64,000 bases of DNA, taken from positions 2,852,001-2,916,000 of the forward strand of contig NZ_CP069159.1 in the NCBI RefSeq assembly GCF_016811995.1, read 5' to 3'. Origin of the DNA: Citrobacter sp. R56. Lineage in GTDB: Bacteria; Pseudomonadota; Gammaproteobacteria; Enterobacterales; Enterobacteriaceae. Position numbers and translations under genes: made by a program. The notes beneath the pieces are model-generated. The model saw only the letters and a list, made by a program, of their open reading frames with translations, was not told the origin of the DNA and searched no databases. Below are positions 26,596-36,781 of the stretch, piece after piece (position 1 is the first letter of the stretch; each line of letters begins with the position of its first letter).

Positions 26596-29208
26596 TCAGG
26601 CTAACGCCTTACTGATTTTCTCGAACAGATCGCCGGAGAGATTCTCCAGACCTTTTAACTGTTCCAGTGCCGCACGCATCTTCGCCTGACGTTTGGCGTC
26701 ATAACGTTTCAGTCGGATCAGCGGTTCGATCAACCGTGAAGCCACCTGCGGGTTGCGACTGTTGAGTTCGGTCAGCATTTCAACCAGGAACTGATAACCG
26801 CTGCCGTCTTCGGCGTGGAACGCCGCCGGGTTGCTGCCAGCAAACGCGCCAATCAATGAACGAATACGGTTCGGGTTGCTCAGGGTGAAGGAGCGGTGTT
26901 TCAGCAGGCCACGTACCGTCTCCAGCACGTTGTCGGCCGGGCTTGTGGATTGCAGGATGAACCATTTATCCATCACCAGCCCATCCTGATGCCACTTATC
27001 GTCGTACTCTTGCATCAGGGCGTCGCGACACGGCAGTTGCGCCGCCACCGCCGCAGAAAGTGCCGCCAGCGCGTCGGTCATGTTGTTGGCTTTCTGGTAC
27101 TGTCGGCTCACTAATGTATTTGCGAGTTCGGTTTCACCAAAGGCCAGGAAACGCAGACAGGTGTTGCGCAGCGTACGTTTGCCGATATCGGCATGCTCAA
27201 CCCGGTACTCATCAAGATGGTTAGCGTTATAAATGGCCAGCAATTCATCGGCCAGTTCCGTCGCCAGCGTGCGGGTTAATGCTTCGCGCACGGCGGCGAT
27301 CGCCAGCGGATCGATAATCTCAAACAGTTCGGCCATTTCATTGGCTGAAGGCAGCGTCAGGATCTCAGCCGCCAGCGCGGGATCAATCTTCTCGTCCAGA
27401 AGTACCGCGCGGAAGGCGTCAGCGACATGGACCGGCAGAGAGAGCGGTTGCCCCTGCTGATGACGCGCAACGTTCAGCTTGATATACGTCGCCAGCAGGC
27501 TTTGCGCCGCATCCCAGCGGGAGAAATCATTACGCGCGTGACGCATCAGGAAGGTCAGCTGCTGATCGCTCCATTTGTACTCCAGCTTCACCGGCGCGGA
27601 AAACTCGCAAAGCAGTGCGGGAACCGGCTGGAAGTAGACGTTATCGAAAACAAACGTCTGCTCAGACTGCGTCACATTGAGCACAGCATTGACCGGATGA
27701 CCGCCCTTCTGCAACGGAATCACTTTACCTTTGTTATCATACAGTTCGATAGCAAACGGAATATGCAGCGGTTTCTTCTCCGCCTGATCCGGCGTTGCAG
27801 GCGTACGCTGACTGATGGTCAGGGTGTACTGCTCGGTTTCCGGGTTGTAGTCGTCTTTTACGGTGACTACCGGTGTACCGGACTGGCTGTACCAGCGACG
27901 GAAATGAGAGAGATCGACGTTTGACGCATCTTCCATCGCCTGCACGAAATCATCGCAGGTCGCCGCGCTGCCATCGTGGCGCTCAAAGTAAAGCTGCATC
28001 CCTTTCTGGAAATTCGCTTCACCCAGCAGGGTATGGATCATACGAATGACTTCTGATCCCTTCTCGTAAACGGTCAGGGTGTAGAAGTTGTTCATCTCGA
28101 TGACACTATCCGGGCGGATAGGATGCGCCATCGGGCTGGCATCTTCAGCAAACTGCAAACCGCGCATTGTGCGCACATTACTGATGCGATTAACCGCGCG
28201 AGAGCCGAGATCGGAGCTGAACTCCTGATCGCGGAACACCGTTAACCCCTCTTTCAGACTCAACTGGAACCAGTCGCGGCAGGTCACGCGGTTACCGGTC
28301 CAGTTGTGGAAATATTCGTGTCCGATGACGCGCTCAATGTCGAGGTAATCTTTATCGGTGGCGGTATCGGTACGTGCCAGCACGTATTTGGAGTTAAAGA
28401 TGTTAAGTCCTTTATTCTCCATCGCGCCCATATTGAAGAAGTCGACGGCGACAATCATATAGATGTCGAGGTCATATTCGAGACCAAAGCGCTCTTCATC
28501 CCACTTCATGGAATTTTTCAGCGACGTCATCGCCCATGGCGCGCGATCCAGATTGCCGCGATCAACGTACAGCTCCAGCGCCACTTTCCGCCCGGAACGG
28601 GTGGTGAAGGTATCGCTCAGTACGTCGAAATCACCGGCGACCAGCGCAAAGAGATAGCAAGGTTTCGGGAAGGGATCCTGCCACTGTACCCAGTGACGCC
28701 CGTTTTCCAGCTCGCCCTGCGCAACACGGTTGCCGTTGGAGAGCAGGAACGGATATTTGCTTTTATCAGCAATGATTTTGGTGGTAAAACGCGCCAGTAC
28801 GTCCGGACGGTCGAGATACCAGGTAATATGGCGGAAGCCTTCTGCTTCACACTGCGTACATAACGCATCACCGGACTGGTATAACCCTTCCAGCGCGGTA
28901 TTCGCCGCGGGGCTGATTTCATTAACAATGCGCAGGGTAAAACGCTCTGGCAAGTCACTGAGGATCAGCGCACCCTCTTCTTCTTTATACGCTGTCCACG
29001 GCAGAGAGTTCACGTGGATTGACACCAGCGTCAGGTCTTCGCCGTCGAGGCGAAGTGAGGCATCCGACGCGCCATGACGAACAGCCTGGCTCACGGCAGT
29101 GACCACGGTTTTTTCAGCATCCAGGTCAAAGGTCAAATCAATATCAGTAATCTGGTAATCCGGCGCACGATAGTCGTGACGGTATTTGGCTTGTGGCTGT
29201 TGTGTCAT
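26596..29208 (-). CDS. pepN: Aminopeptidase N (M1 metallopeptidase)
   Basis: PepN (870 aa) is the main broad-specificity aminopeptidase of enterobacteria, acting on peptides in the late steps of protein turnover. M1 family signatures are present: the GAMEN substrate motif (about residues 261-265) and zinc motif HEYFHNW (about 297-303), with a downstream Glu in LKEGLTVFRDQEF. The start ATG 29208 (MTQQPQAKYRHDYR) gives the E. coli length; a longer open frame upstream lacks family similarity. It is divergent from pncB across 266 bp. The cytosolic location is supported by the absence of a signal peptide. Confidence 0.97.
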   Translation of the reverse strand: MTQQPQAKYRHDYRAPDYQITDIDLTFDLDAEKTVVTAVSQAVRHGASDASLRLDGEDLTLVSIHVNSLPWTAYKEEEGALILSDLPERFTLRIVNEISPAANTALEGLYQSGDALCTQCEAEGFRHITWYLDRPDVLARFTTKIIADKSKYPFLLSNGNRVAQGELENGRHWVQWQDPFPKPCYLFALVAGDFDVLSDTFTTRSGRKVALELYVDRGNLDRAPWAMTSLKNSMKWDEERFGLEYDLDIYMIVAVDFFNMGAMENKGLNIFNSKYVLARTDTATDKDYLDIERVIGHEYFHNWTGNRVTCRDWFQLSLKEGLTVFRDQEFSSDLGSRAVNRISNVRTMRGLQFAEDASPMAHPIRPDSVIEMNNFYTLTVYEKGSEVIRMIHTLLGEANFQKGMQLYFERHDGSAATCDDFVQAMEDASNVDLSHFRRWYSQSGTPVVTVKDDYNPETEQYTLTISQRTPATPDQAEKKPLHIPFAIELYDNKGKVIPLQKGGHPVNAVLNVTQSEQTFVFDNVYFQPVPALLCEFSAPVKLEYKWSDQQLTFLMRHARNDFSRWDAAQSLLATYIKLNVARHQQGQPLSLPVHVADAFRAVLLDEKIDPALAAEILTLPSANEMAELFEIIDPLAIAAVREALTRTLATELADELLAIYNANHLDEYRVEHADIGKRTLRNTCLRFLAFGETELANTLVSRQYQKANNMTDALAALSAAVAAQLPCRDALMQEYDDKWHQDGLVMDKWFILQSTSPADNVLETVRGLLKHRSFTLSNPNRIRSLIGAFAGSNPAAFHAEDGSGYQFLVEMLTELNSRNPQVASRLIEPLIRLKRYDAKRQAKMRAALEQLKGLENLSGDLFEKISKALA

Positions 29209-29427
29209 AAAAAAACCTTTAGCATCTTCTGTAGAGTCTCGACTCCAGTCTATTCCTGTTGTGTAAATCACGCTACGCAGAATGTTCATCTTTTCAGTCA
29301 CAAACACCCTTTTTGCTACATTTTTATAACACGAGGCACGAAATGTACTCGACCCCAAAGAGCGCTTATGTTGTGATCGGGGTTCAATAAATCGCTAAAC
29401 AAGGTATACTCCAGCGGTTTTCTTAGT

Positions 29428-29445
29428 TGTTTATTGTACTAAACG
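29428..29445. promoter_or_regulatory. NadR box of pncB
   Basis: TGTTTATTGTACTAAACG matches the NadR operator TGTTTA-N6-TAAACA with one mismatch. It lies 30-47 bp upstream of the pncB ATG, after a -10-like TATACT (29405-29410). NadR represses pncB when NAD is plentiful. Confidence 0.85.
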
Positions 29446-29474
29446 CTCCCGTGAGAGGATGCTACTGCGCACCT

Positions 29475-30677
29475 ATGACACAATTCGCTTCTCCTGTTCT
29501 GCACTCGCTGCTGGATACAGATGCTTATAAGTTGCATATGCAGCAAGCCGTTTTTCACCGCTACTACGATGTTCACGTAGCGGCGGAGTTTCGTTGCCGC
29601 GGCGACGACCTGCTGGGTATTTATGCAGATGCAATTCGCGAGCAGGTGGATGCGATGCAGCACCTGCAACTTCAGGAGGACGAGTTTACATGGCTCTCCA
29701 ACCTGCCCTTCTTTACTGCTGATTACCTTAACTGGTTACGGGAATTCCGCTACAACCCCGAGCAGGTGAGCGTCACGAATGATAACGGTAAGCTGAATAT
29801 CCGCTTAACCGGCCCGTGGCGTGAAGTCATCATGTGGGAAGTCCCGCTGTTGGCGGTGATCAGTGAATTGGTGCACCGGTATCGTACGCCAGAAGCGGGC
29901 GTGGCGCAGGCGCTTGATGCGCTGGAAAGTAAGCTAGTCGATTTCTCTGCTTTAACGGCCGATCTCGATATGTCCCGCTTCCATCTAATGGATTTTGGCA
30001 CTCGCCGCCGTTTCTCACGCGAGGTACAACAGGCGATTGTTGAACGCCTTCAGCGGGAACCGTGGTTTGTCGGTACCAGTAACTACGACCTCGCTCGCCG
30101 GTTGTCCCTCACCCCGATGGGCACGCAGGCGCATGAGTGGTTCCAGGCGCACCAGCAAATTAGCCCGGACCTGGCGACCAGTCAGCGTGCGGCTCTTGCC
30201 GCCTGGCTGAATGAATATCCTGACCAGCTCGGCATCGCACTCACCGACTGCATCACCATGGACGCGTTTTTGCGCGATTTTGGTATGGAGTTTGCGACCC
30301 GTTATCAAGGGCTGCGCCACGACTCTGGCGATCCCGTTGAGTGGGGCGAAAAGGCGATCGCGCATTATGAAAAGCTGGGCATTGACCCGTTAACCAAAAC
30401 GCTGGTTTTCTCAGACAATCTTGATCTGAAAAAAGCGGTCGATCTTTATCGCCACTTCGCACCACGCGTGCAGCTCAGTTTTGGCATTGGCACGCGCCTG
30501 AGTTGCGACTTACCGCAAGTGAAGCCGCTGAATATTGTCATTAAGCTGGTGGAATGCAACGGTAAACCCGTGGCCAAATTGTCAGACAGCCCAGGTAAAA
30601 CCATCTGTCATGACAAAGCGTTTGTGCGCGCACTGCGCAAAGCGTTCGACCTTCCGCATATCAAAAAAGCCAGTTAA
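29475..30677 (+). CDS. pncB: Nicotinate phosphoribosyltransferase
   Basis: PncB (400 aa) converts nicotinate and PRPP, with ATP hydrolysis, to nicotinate mononucleotide in the pyridine salvage pathway. Family motifs include the N-terminal [19 protein letters not shown] and the region FGTRRRFS containing the His/Arg loop used for autophosphorylation and substrate binding, plus GLRHDSGDP near residue 275. The start ATG 29475 gives [12 protein letters not shown] and family length; the longer frame runs through the NadR box. A terminator follows. NadR control is indicated by the operator upstream. Confidence 0.96.
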   Translation: MTQFASPVLHSLLDTDAYKLHMQQAVFHRYYDVHVAAEFRCRGDDLLGIYADAIREQVDAMQHLQLQEDEFTWLSNLPFFTADYLNWLREFRYNPEQVSVTNDNGKLNIRLTGPWREVIMWEVPLLAVISELVHRYRTPEAGVAQALDALESKLVDFSALTADLDMSRFHLMDFGTRRRFSREVQQAIVERLQREPWFVGTSNYDLARRLSLTPMGTQAHEWFQAHQQISPDLATSQRAALAAWLNEYPDQLGIALTDCITMDAFLRDFGMEFATRYQGLRHDSGDPVEWGEKAIAHYEKLGIDPLTKTLVFSDNLDLKKAVDLYRHFAPRVQLSFGIGTRLSCDLPQVKPLNIVIKLVECNGKPVAKLSDSPGKTICHDKAFVRALRKAFDLPHIKKAS

Positions 30678-30685
30678 TCACCCCA

Positions 30686-30713
30686 GGGAGCCGTTTTGGC
30701 TCCCTTTATTTAT
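30686..30713 (+). terminator. pncB terminator
   Basis: The stem GGGAGCC-GTTTT-GGCTCCC (30686-30704) is followed by TTTATTTAT. It lies 8 bp after the pncB stop. Confidence 0.85.
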
Positions 30714-30846
30714 TGTTTATTTCCGAAATCTTTCACTTTGCCTGTGAATTCTGCTTGTCTGATTGCAGATGCCAGGTAACATAGGTATCCCCCCAATCAG
30801 GGTGGACAAGTGTTTATTTTTTCCGACTATTAACAGAGAGAATATT

Positions 30847-32247
30847 ATGAGCGTTGCGCCTGTTGCCGACGTACTCCAGGGCCGTGTAGCCGTTGACAGC
30901 GAAGTCACCGTGCGCGGATGGGTACGTACCCGCCGAGATTCAAAAGCTGGCATCTCCTTCCTCGCCGTTTATGACGGTTCCTGCTTTGATCCTGTACAGG
31001 CTGTCATCAATAATTCTCTGCCCAATTACAATGAAGACGTTTTACGTCTGACGACCGGTTGCTCGGTGGTTGTAACGGGCCATGTCGTTGCGTCGCCAGG
31101 TCAGGGACAAAGTTTTGAAATCCAGGCCACCAAAGTCGAAGTGACCGGTTGGGTTGAAGATCCAGACACCTATCCGATGGCGGCAAAACGTCACAGCATT
31201 GAATACCTGCGTGAAGTCGCGCATATGCGTCCGCGTACTAACATGATTGGTGCGGTAGCGCGTGTACGTCATACCCTGGCGCAAGCGCTGCATCGTTTTT
31301 TCCACGAGCAGGGTTTCTTTTGGGTATCCACGCCGCTGATCACGGCTTCCGATACGGAAGGCGCGGGTGAAATGTTCCGCGTTTCTACGCTGGATCTGGA
31401 AAACCTGCCGCGTAATGATCAAGGTAAAGTCGACTTCGACAAAGACTTCTTTGGTAAAGAAGCGTTCCTGACCGTTTCTGGTCAGTTGAACGGTGAAACC
31501 TACGCCTGCGCGCTGTCCAAAATCTATACCTTTGGACCGACTTTCCGTGCAGAAAACTCCAACACCAGCCGCCATCTGGCGGAGTTCTGGATGCTGGAGC
31601 CGGAAGTGGCGTTTGCAAACCTGAACGATGTTGCGGGTCTGGCGGAAGCGATGTTGAAGTACGCCTTTAAGGCCGTACTGGAAGAACGTGCAGATGACAT
31701 GAAGTTCTTCGCCGAACGCGTCGACAAAGACGCCGTTTCCCGTCTGGAACGTTTCATCGAAGCTGATTTTGCTCAGGTTGATTACACCGATGCGGTGACC
31801 ATTCTGGAAAACTGCGGTAAGAAATTTGAAAACCCGGTGTTCTGGGGTGTGGACCTGTCTTCCGAGCATGAGCGTTACCTTGCTGAAGAACACTTTAAAG
31901 CCCCTGTGGTCGTTAAAAACTACCCGAAAGACATTAAGGCGTTCTACATGCGCCTTAACGAAGACGGTAAAACCGTGGCCGCAATGGACGTGTTAGCGCC
32001 GGGTATCGGCGAAATTATTGGTGGTTCTCAGCGTGAAGAACGTCTCGATGTGCTGGATGCGCGTATGGCAGAAATGGGCCTGAACAAAGAAGATTACTGG
32101 TGGTATCGCGATCTGCGTCGCTACGGTACTGTTCCGCACTCCGGTTTCGGTCTGGGCTTCGAACGTCTGATCGCGTATGTCACTGGCGTGCAAAACGTCC
32201 GTGATGTGATTCCGTTCCCGCGTACACCGCGTAACGCCAGCTTCTAA
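30847..32247 (+). CDS. asnS: Asparaginyl-tRNA synthetase
   Basis: AsnRS (466 aa) charges tRNA-Asn. It is a class II synthetase with an N-terminal OB-fold anticodon-binding domain (about residues 15-105, [20 protein letters not shown]) and a catalytic core carrying motif 2 [21 protein letters not shown] and motif 3 [15 protein letters not shown]. Length equals the E. coli enzyme. The start at ATG 30847 follows ACAGAGAGAAT; an upstream frame start at 30763 lies in the leader. The gene is monocistronic, with terminators on both sides. Confidence 0.97.
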   Translation: MSVAPVADVLQGRVAVDSEVTVRGWVRTRRDSKAGISFLAVYDGSCFDPVQAVINNSLPNYNEDVLRLTTGCSVVVTGHVVASPGQGQSFEIQATKVEVTGWVEDPDTYPMAAKRHSIEYLREVAHMRPRTNMIGAVARVRHTLAQALHRFFHEQGFFWVSTPLITASDTEGAGEMFRVSTLDLENLPRNDQGKVDFDKDFFGKEAFLTVSGQLNGETYACALSKIYTFGPTFRAENSNTSRHLAEFWMLEPEVAFANLNDVAGLAEAMLKYAFKAVLEERADDMKFFAERVDKDAVSRLERFIEADFAQVDYTDAVTILENCGKKFENPVFWGVDLSSEHERYLAEEHFKAPVVVKNYPKDIKAFYMRLNEDGKTVAAMDVLAPGIGEIIGGSQREERLDVLDARMAEMGLNKEDYWWYRDLRRYGTVPHSGFGLGFERLIAYVTGVQNVRDVIPFPRTPRNASF

Positions 32248-32263
32248 TCCTCCGTCACCTCTA

Positions 32264-32288
32264 AAGGCCAGCCTCGCTGGCCTTTTTT
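32264..32288 (+). terminator. asnS terminator
   Basis: The stem AAAGGCCAGC-CTC-GCTGGCCTTT runs into TTTTTT. It lies 16 bp beyond the asnS stop. Confidence 0.92.
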
Positions 32289-32640
32289 ATCTGTGCAATT
32301 GTCAAGTTTTGTGAGCAAGAAGTAATCAAATCTAATAGCAACCCCTCAAAATCCACATTCTTGTTACGTCATATTTCCCTGTAATATTTATGCATAAAAT
32401 ATATGCAAATTTATGTTGAAGATGAGTTTTCCCTTAGCTTATAGCACATTTTTTGACCTCCTATTTAGAAGTCCAGACGCCTTCAAATCAAATACCCGTC
32501 ACCCTGCCGACGGCTCCATCACGTGAAAACACCTCACCTTATCTAAATTAAATATAAGGAAATCATATAAATAGAATTAAAAATGGCGTTTCAAATCGAG
32601 AAAAAGCGCTGAAATTTGACGGCGTTCACAAAGTTCATCA
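32289..32640. other. AT-rich upstream region of ompF, no gene seen
   Basis: This is the distal part of the 607-bp gap between asnS and ompF. It is AT-rich, with no plausible coding frame or RNA gene that I can see. In E. coli the equivalent region holds IHF sites and a distal OmpR site (F4) that loops to repress ompF at high osmolarity. A segment around 32388-32420 rich in ATGCA repeats is a possible counterpart, but I could not align it by eye. Confidence 0.5.
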
Positions 32641-32650
32641 AATTTAATTT

Positions 32651-32699
32651 TTTGTTACATATTTTTTCTCTTAGAAACAAAATCTTTAACTTTGTAGCA
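32651..32699 (+). promoter_or_regulatory. OmpR boxes F1-F3 of ompF
   Basis: The segment TTTGTTACATATTTTTTCTC, followed by GAAACAAAATCTTTAACTTTGTAGC, is nearly the E. coli OmpR-binding region upstream of ompF, with GTTACA/GAAAC/TTTGTAGC half-sites at about 10-bp spacing. The -10 AAAGAT is at 32732-32737, placing the transcript start near 32745 and a 110-nt leader. The leader end GAGGGTAATAAATAATGATGA is the pairing target of MicF RNA in E. coli. Confidence 0.85.
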
Positions 32700-32854
32700 T
32701 TTTCGCTGTAGCGAAACGGTGGTTTGAATGGAAAGATGCCTGTCAGACACATAAAGACACCAAACTCTCATCAATAGTTCCGTAAATTATTATTGACAGA
32801 ATTCATTGACGGCAGTGGCAGGTGTCATAAAAAAACCAATGAGGGTAATAAATA

Positions 32855-33952
32855 ATGATGAAGCGCAACATTCTGGCAGTGGTTATCCCTGCACTGCTGG
32901 CAGCAGGTACCGCAAACGCAGCAGAAATCTACAACAAAGATGCCAATAAGCTGGACCTGTACGGTAAAGCAGTAGGTTTACGTTATTTTTCTAAAGACAA
33001 CGGCAAAAACAGTTACGGCGGCAACGGCGACGAAACTTATGCCCGTCTTGGTTTCAAAGGGGAAACACAGATCAACTCCGATCTGACCGGTTACGGTCAG
33101 TGGGAATATAACTTTGCCGGTAACAACTCCGAAGGCGGTAGCGACGCTCAAGACGGTAACAAAACCCGTCTGGCTTTCGCGGGTCTGAAATACGGCGACT
33201 ATGGTTCTTTCGACTACGGTCGTAACTACGGTGTTGTTTACGATGCACTGGGCTACACCGATATGCTGCCAGAGTTTGGTGGTGATACCGCCGCATCTGA
33301 CATGTTCTTCGCTCAGCGTAACGGCGGTCTGGCGACTTACCGTAACGCCAACTTCTTCGGTCTGGTTGACGGTCTGAACTTCGCTGTACAGTACCTGGGT
33401 AAAAACGAGCGTGACAGCGATGTTCGTCGTTCTAACGGTGATGGTGTTGGTGGTTCAATCAGCTATGAGTACGAAGGTTTCGGTATCGTCGGTGCCTACG
33501 GCGCGGCTGACCGTACCAACGATCAGGAAGCGCTGACTTACGCTAACGGTGGAGCGAAAGCTGAACAGTGGGCAGCTGGCGTGAAATATGATGCGAACAG
33601 CATCTACCTGGCGGCTAACTACAGCGAAACACATAACGCAACCCGTATTTCTAACGGCCTCAATGGCCTGAATGGTTACGCTAACAAAACTGAAGACGTC
33701 CTGCTGGTTGCTCAGTATCAGTTCGACTTCGGTCTGCGTCCGTCCATCGCTTATACCAAATCTAAAGGTAAAGATATCGAAGGCATCGGCGATGTTGATC
33801 TCGTGAACTACTTCGAAGTGGGCGCAACCTACTACTTCAACAAAAACATGTCCACCTACGTCGACTACATCATCAACCAGATCGATTCTGACAACGAACT
33901 GGGTATTGGCTCAGACGACACCGTAGCTGTCGGTATCGTTTACCAGTTCTAA
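32855..33952 (+). CDS. ompF: Outer membrane porin OmpF
   Basis: This 365-residue trimeric general porin lets small hydrophilic solutes cross the outer membrane. The signal peptide spans residues 1-22 ([22 protein letters not shown]), with the mature start [19 protein letters not shown]. The constriction loop L3 contains LPEFGGD. The last residue is Phe (VAVGIVYQF), the BAM recognition signal. Leader, promoter and first codons match E. coli ompF rather than ompC, and its place between asnS and aspC confirms the identity. Surface loops diverge from E. coli. It is regulated by EnvZ/OmpR and by MicF. Confidence 0.96.
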   Translation: MMKRNILAVVIPALLAAGTANAAEIYNKDANKLDLYGKAVGLRYFSKDNGKNSYGGNGDETYARLGFKGETQINSDLTGYGQWEYNFAGNNSEGGSDAQDGNKTRLAFAGLKYGDYGSFDYGRNYGVVYDALGYTDMLPEFGGDTAASDMFFAQRNGGLATYRNANFFGLVDGLNFAVQYLGKNERDSDVRRSNGDGVGGSISYEYEGFGIVGAYGAADRTNDQEALTYANGGAKAEQWAAGVKYDANSIYLAANYSETHNATRISNGLNGLNGYANKTEDVLLVAQYQFDFGLRPSIAYTKSKGKDIEGIGDVDLVNYFEVGATYYFNKNMSTYVDYIINQIDSDNELGIGSDDTVAVGIVYQF

Positions 33953-33977
33953 TAGCAGACCTCTTTGTTAAATGCCT

Positions 33978-34007
33978 AAAAAACAGGACTTCGGTCCTGT
34001 TTTTTTA
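33978..34007 (+). terminator. ompF terminator
   Basis: The stem AAACAGGAC-TTCG-GTCCTGTTT uses a stable TTCG loop and is followed by a T run. It lies 25 bp after the ompF stop. Confidence 0.93.
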
Positions 34008-34135
34008 TGTCTGCCAGCAAATTCTCGTGTCTTCTAAAAACAATCAGGCTTTTTGTCACTAACAGTTGGCATTTTGTAAATCTACCGTTAACCTGATTAC
34101 GGATTTCCCTTCTGTAACTACAATGGAACCTCGTC

Positions 34136-35326
34136 ATGTTTGAGAACATTACCGCCGCCCCTGCCGACCCCATTCTGGGTCTGGCCGATCTGTTTCGTGC
34201 CGATGACCGTCCTGGGAAAATTAACCTGGGTATCGGTGTCTATAAAGATGAGACTGGCAAAACGCCGGTGCTAACCAGCGTTAAAAAAGCCGAGCAATAT
34301 TTACTCGAAAATGAAACGACGAAAAACTACCTCGGCATTGACGGTATTCCGGAGTTTGGCCATTGCACTCAGGAACTGTTATTTGGCAAAGGTAACGCCC
34401 TGATCAACGACAAACGGGCTCGCACTGCGCAAACCCCGGGTGGTACAGGCGCTCTGCGTGTTGCTGCTGATTTCCTGGCAAAAAATACCGCAGCCAAACG
34501 CGTATGGGTGAGCAACCCGAGCTGGCCGAACCATAAGAGCGTCTTTAATTCCGCCGGTCTGGAAGTGCGTGAATACGCGTATTACGACGCTGAAAACCAT
34601 TGTCTGGACTTTGACGCGCTGCTGAGCAGTCTGAGCGACGCTCAGGCGGGCGATGTCGTTCTGTTCCACGGCTGCTGCCACAACCCAACCGGGATTGATC
34701 CTACGCTTGAACAATGGCAAACGCTGGCTCAGCTTTCCGTTGAGAAAGGATGGCTGCCGTTGTTTGACTTCGCCTATCAGGGCTTTGCCCGTGGTCTGGA
34801 AGAAGATGCGGAAGGTCTGCGCGCTTTCGCCGGGCTGCATAAAGAACTGATCGTCGCGAGTTCTTACTCCAAAAACTTTGGCCTGTATAACGAACGCGTC
34901 GGTGCCTGCACGCTGGTAGCGGCGGATGCTGAAACCGTTGACCGTGCTTTCAGCCAGATGAAGTCTGTTATTCGCGCGAACTACTCCAACCCGCCGGCGC
35001 ACGGTGCATCGGTGGTAGCGACCATTCTGAGCAACGACGCTCTGCGTGCTATCTGGGAACAAGAACTGACCGATATGCGCCAACGTATTCAGCGTATGCG
35101 TCTGTTGTTTGTGAATACCCTGCAAGAGAAAGGCGCGAACCGCGACTTCAGCTTCATCATCAAACAAAACGGCATGTTCTCGTTCAGCGGTCTGACCAAA
35201 GAACAAGTACTGCGCCTGCGTGAAGAGTTTGGTGTCTACGCTGTAGCTTCTGGTCGCGTTAACGTGGCAGGCATGACGCCAGATAACATGGCGCCGCTGT
35301 GCGAAGCCATTGTTGCCGTGCTGTAA
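34136..35326 (+). CDS. aspC: Aspartate aminotransferase
   Basis: AspC (396 aa) is a PLP enzyme that interconverts aspartate/2-oxoglutarate and oxaloacetate/glutamate and also makes aromatic amino acids. It has the class I aminotransferase layout: [18 protein letters not shown], the substrate region [22 protein letters not shown], and the PLP lysine in [15 protein letters not shown] (about residue 246). Length equals the E. coli enzyme. It is monocistronic, preceded by the ompF terminator and followed by a hairpin shared with gloC. Confidence 0.97.
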   Translation: MFENITAAPADPILGLADLFRADDRPGKINLGIGVYKDETGKTPVLTSVKKAEQYLLENETTKNYLGIDGIPEFGHCTQELLFGKGNALINDKRARTAQTPGGTGALRVAADFLAKNTAAKRVWVSNPSWPNHKSVFNSAGLEVREYAYYDAENHCLDFDALLSSLSDAQAGDVVLFHGCCHNPTGIDPTLEQWQTLAQLSVEKGWLPLFDFAYQGFARGLEEDAEGLRAFAGLHKELIVASSYSKNFGLYNERVGACTLVAADAETVDRAFSQMKSVIRANYSNPPAHGASVVATILSNDALRAIWEQELTDMRQRIQRMRLLFVNTLQEKGANRDFSFIIKQNGMFSFSGLTKEQVLRLREEFGVYAVASGRVNVAGMTPDNMAPLCEAIVAVL

Positions 35327-35344
35327 AACAGACTGAAAAAAAAA

Positions 35345-35370
35345 CAAAGCCCGCTATTGCGGGCTTTTTT
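35345..35370. terminator. Bidirectional terminator of aspC and gloC
   Basis: The stem AAAGCCCGC-TATT-GCGGGCTTT is flanked by an A-rich tract (35336-35348) and a T run (35364-35370), so both strands carry a hairpin plus T tract between the convergent genes. Confidence 0.93.
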
Positions 35371-35376
35371 ATGCGG

Positions 35377-36024
35377 TTACCAGACAGGCATTTCGTCCTG
35401 CAGGAACGGATTATGCAACCGTTCGTTGCCCAGCGTGGAAAGCGGACCATGCCCGGGGATAAACGTCACATCGTCGCCCAATGGCAACAGTTTACGTTTA
35501 ATCGAATCGATCAGCTGATTGTGATCCCCACGCGGGAAATCACTGCGCCCAACGCCGCCTTTGAAAATCACATCACCAGCAATCAGTAACTGCGATTGTT
35601 CATCAAAGAAGACCACGTGCCCTGGCGTGTGTCCCGGACAATGCAACACCTGTAAAGTCACATTCCCTACGCTCACACGATCGCCTTCATTCAACCAACG
35701 GTCAGGCGTCAGTGGCTGACACTCTCCGAGGCCAAACATGCGACTTTGCGCCGGTAAACCCTGCAGCCAGAACTCATCTTCTTTTTCCGGGCCGATCACA
35801 GGCACGCCATAATGCTCAGCCAGTTCACCCGCCGCTCCAACATGATCAAGGTGACCATGCGTGAGAAGAATCTGCGTGAGCGTAACGCCACTGGCCTCCA
35901 CTTCGCGTTTGATCTTCTCTGCATCGCCGCCGGGATCGACCAGCGCGGCCAGACGGGTTTGCTCACACCAGATTAATGAACAATTCTGGGCGAATGCGGT
36001 GACCGGAATAATACGATAGTTCAT
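35377..36024 (-). CDS. gloC: Hydroxyacylglutathione hydrolase GloC (type II glyoxalase)
   Basis: GloC (215 aa; YcbL) is a metallo-beta-lactamase-fold enzyme that hydrolyses S-lactoylglutathione in methylglyoxal detoxification; it is the second glyoxalase II, beside GloB. The metal motif [10 protein letters not shown] (HxHxDH) is at about residues 55-64. Further ligands lie in [20 protein letters not shown] and IPGHGPLS. mepK is upstream on the same strand with 28 bp between, so the pair may be co-transcribed. The aspC terminator lies just beyond its stop. Confidence 0.95.
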   Translation of the reverse strand: MNYRIIPVTAFAQNCSLIWCEQTRLAALVDPGGDAEKIKREVEASGVTLTQILLTHGHLDHVGAAGELAEHYGVPVIGPEKEDEFWLQGLPAQSRMFGLGECQPLTPDRWLNEGDRVSVGNVTLQVLHCPGHTPGHVVFFDEQSQLLIAGDVIFKGGVGRSDFPRGDHNQLIDSIKRKLLPLGDDVTFIPGHGPLSTLGNERLHNPFLQDEMPVW

Positions 36025-36052
36025 ACTGCTCCTGTTTCGTTAAGCCTGTGGA

Positions 36053-36601
36053 TCACCAGTGCCGTGCCGGACCGGTGTCAATATGCACAAAGTTACTGCG
36101 TGGGTAGTATCCTACACCACCTGCGCGCATAGATAACGCAGCTTTGCGAATATTACTCAATGAAACGCCTTCAATATGGAAATCCATTGCCTGCCCTTTC
36201 GTGTGATAGCTTTTTTTCGCTACACCACGGCTGCGCGCGCGTAATTCGTTATTGGTATCAGCCGAACGATACCCCGAAATGAGCTGTACGGGATTACGGG
36301 TTCCTAAGAGCCCCTGAAGGCGAAAGAGCTGGTCAAACAATCCTGGGTCGATGGACTTCACTTTATTCGCGCGAAAATCACGGAAAAAATGATTAAGTTT
36401 TGCTAATTCATCCTGAATATAGGCTCTGCCATCGAAAAACTCCGCTTTTATCGACTCTCCGGTATGGAGATTATTGAGTGTCAGAATGCGCGGACGAGGG
36501 GTAGAGAGGGTTGCAAACGCAGGCGTGGGCAAGATGGCTGCACCGAGGGCAACACCACCTAACGCCAGCAATTTGCGGCGATTAGCGTTGAATTTGTCCA
36601 T
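36053..36601 (-). CDS. mepK: Murein endopeptidase MepK (YcbK), Tat substrate
   Basis: MepK (182 aa) has an N-terminal twin-arginine signal (NANRRKLLALGGVALGAAIL, residues 5-24) ending near AFA30, so it is exported folded to the periplasm. The mature part is a YcbK/M15-like zinc peptidase with ligands His133 and Asp140 in SYHTKGQAMDFHI and His173 in FVHIDTG. In E. coli it cleaves meso-DAP to meso-DAP (3-3) crosslinks made by L,D-transpeptidases. This matches its place directly downstream of ldtD. gloC follows after 28 bp. Confidence 0.94.
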   Translation of the reverse strand: MDKFNANRRKLLALGGVALGAAILPTPAFATLSTPRPRILTLNNLHTGESIKAEFFDGRAYIQDELAKLNHFFRDFRANKVKSIDPGLFDQLFRLQGLLGTRNPVQLISGYRSADTNNELRARSRGVAKKSYHTKGQAMDFHIEGVSLSNIRKAALSMRAGGVGYYPRSNFVHIDTGPARHW

Positions 36602-36710
36602 GATAATCAGGTCTACAAGTAAATGTTATCGTTAATATGCACTTCTGGCGCACGAAGGGCACCTTAACTGGCAAAAAAGCCGACGTCAAGATAACCCATC
36701 CCCAGCAACG

Positions 36711-36737
36711 ACGGGGCCTGCAGCCAGGCGGCCCCGT
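36711..36737. repeat. GC-rich inverted repeat between ldtD and mepK
   Basis: ACGGGGCC-N11-GGCCCCGT forms a strong stem in the 180-bp gap between ldtD and mepK. No T run follows on either strand, so it is not a standard terminator. It may stabilise the 3' end of ldtD mRNA or attenuate read-through. Confidence 0.5.
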
Positions 36738-36781
36738 TGCGGCTAAGTATTACGACAACAGATTAAGTAGAACGTCTTCAT

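Noticed and set aside
31042-31893. 283-codon minus-strand frame
   Set aside because: Antisense shadow of asnS; composition is implausible for a protein and it is unsupported by any motif.
34379-35347. 322-codon minus-strand frame
   Set aside because: Antisense shadow of aspC that runs through its terminator; no family resemblance.
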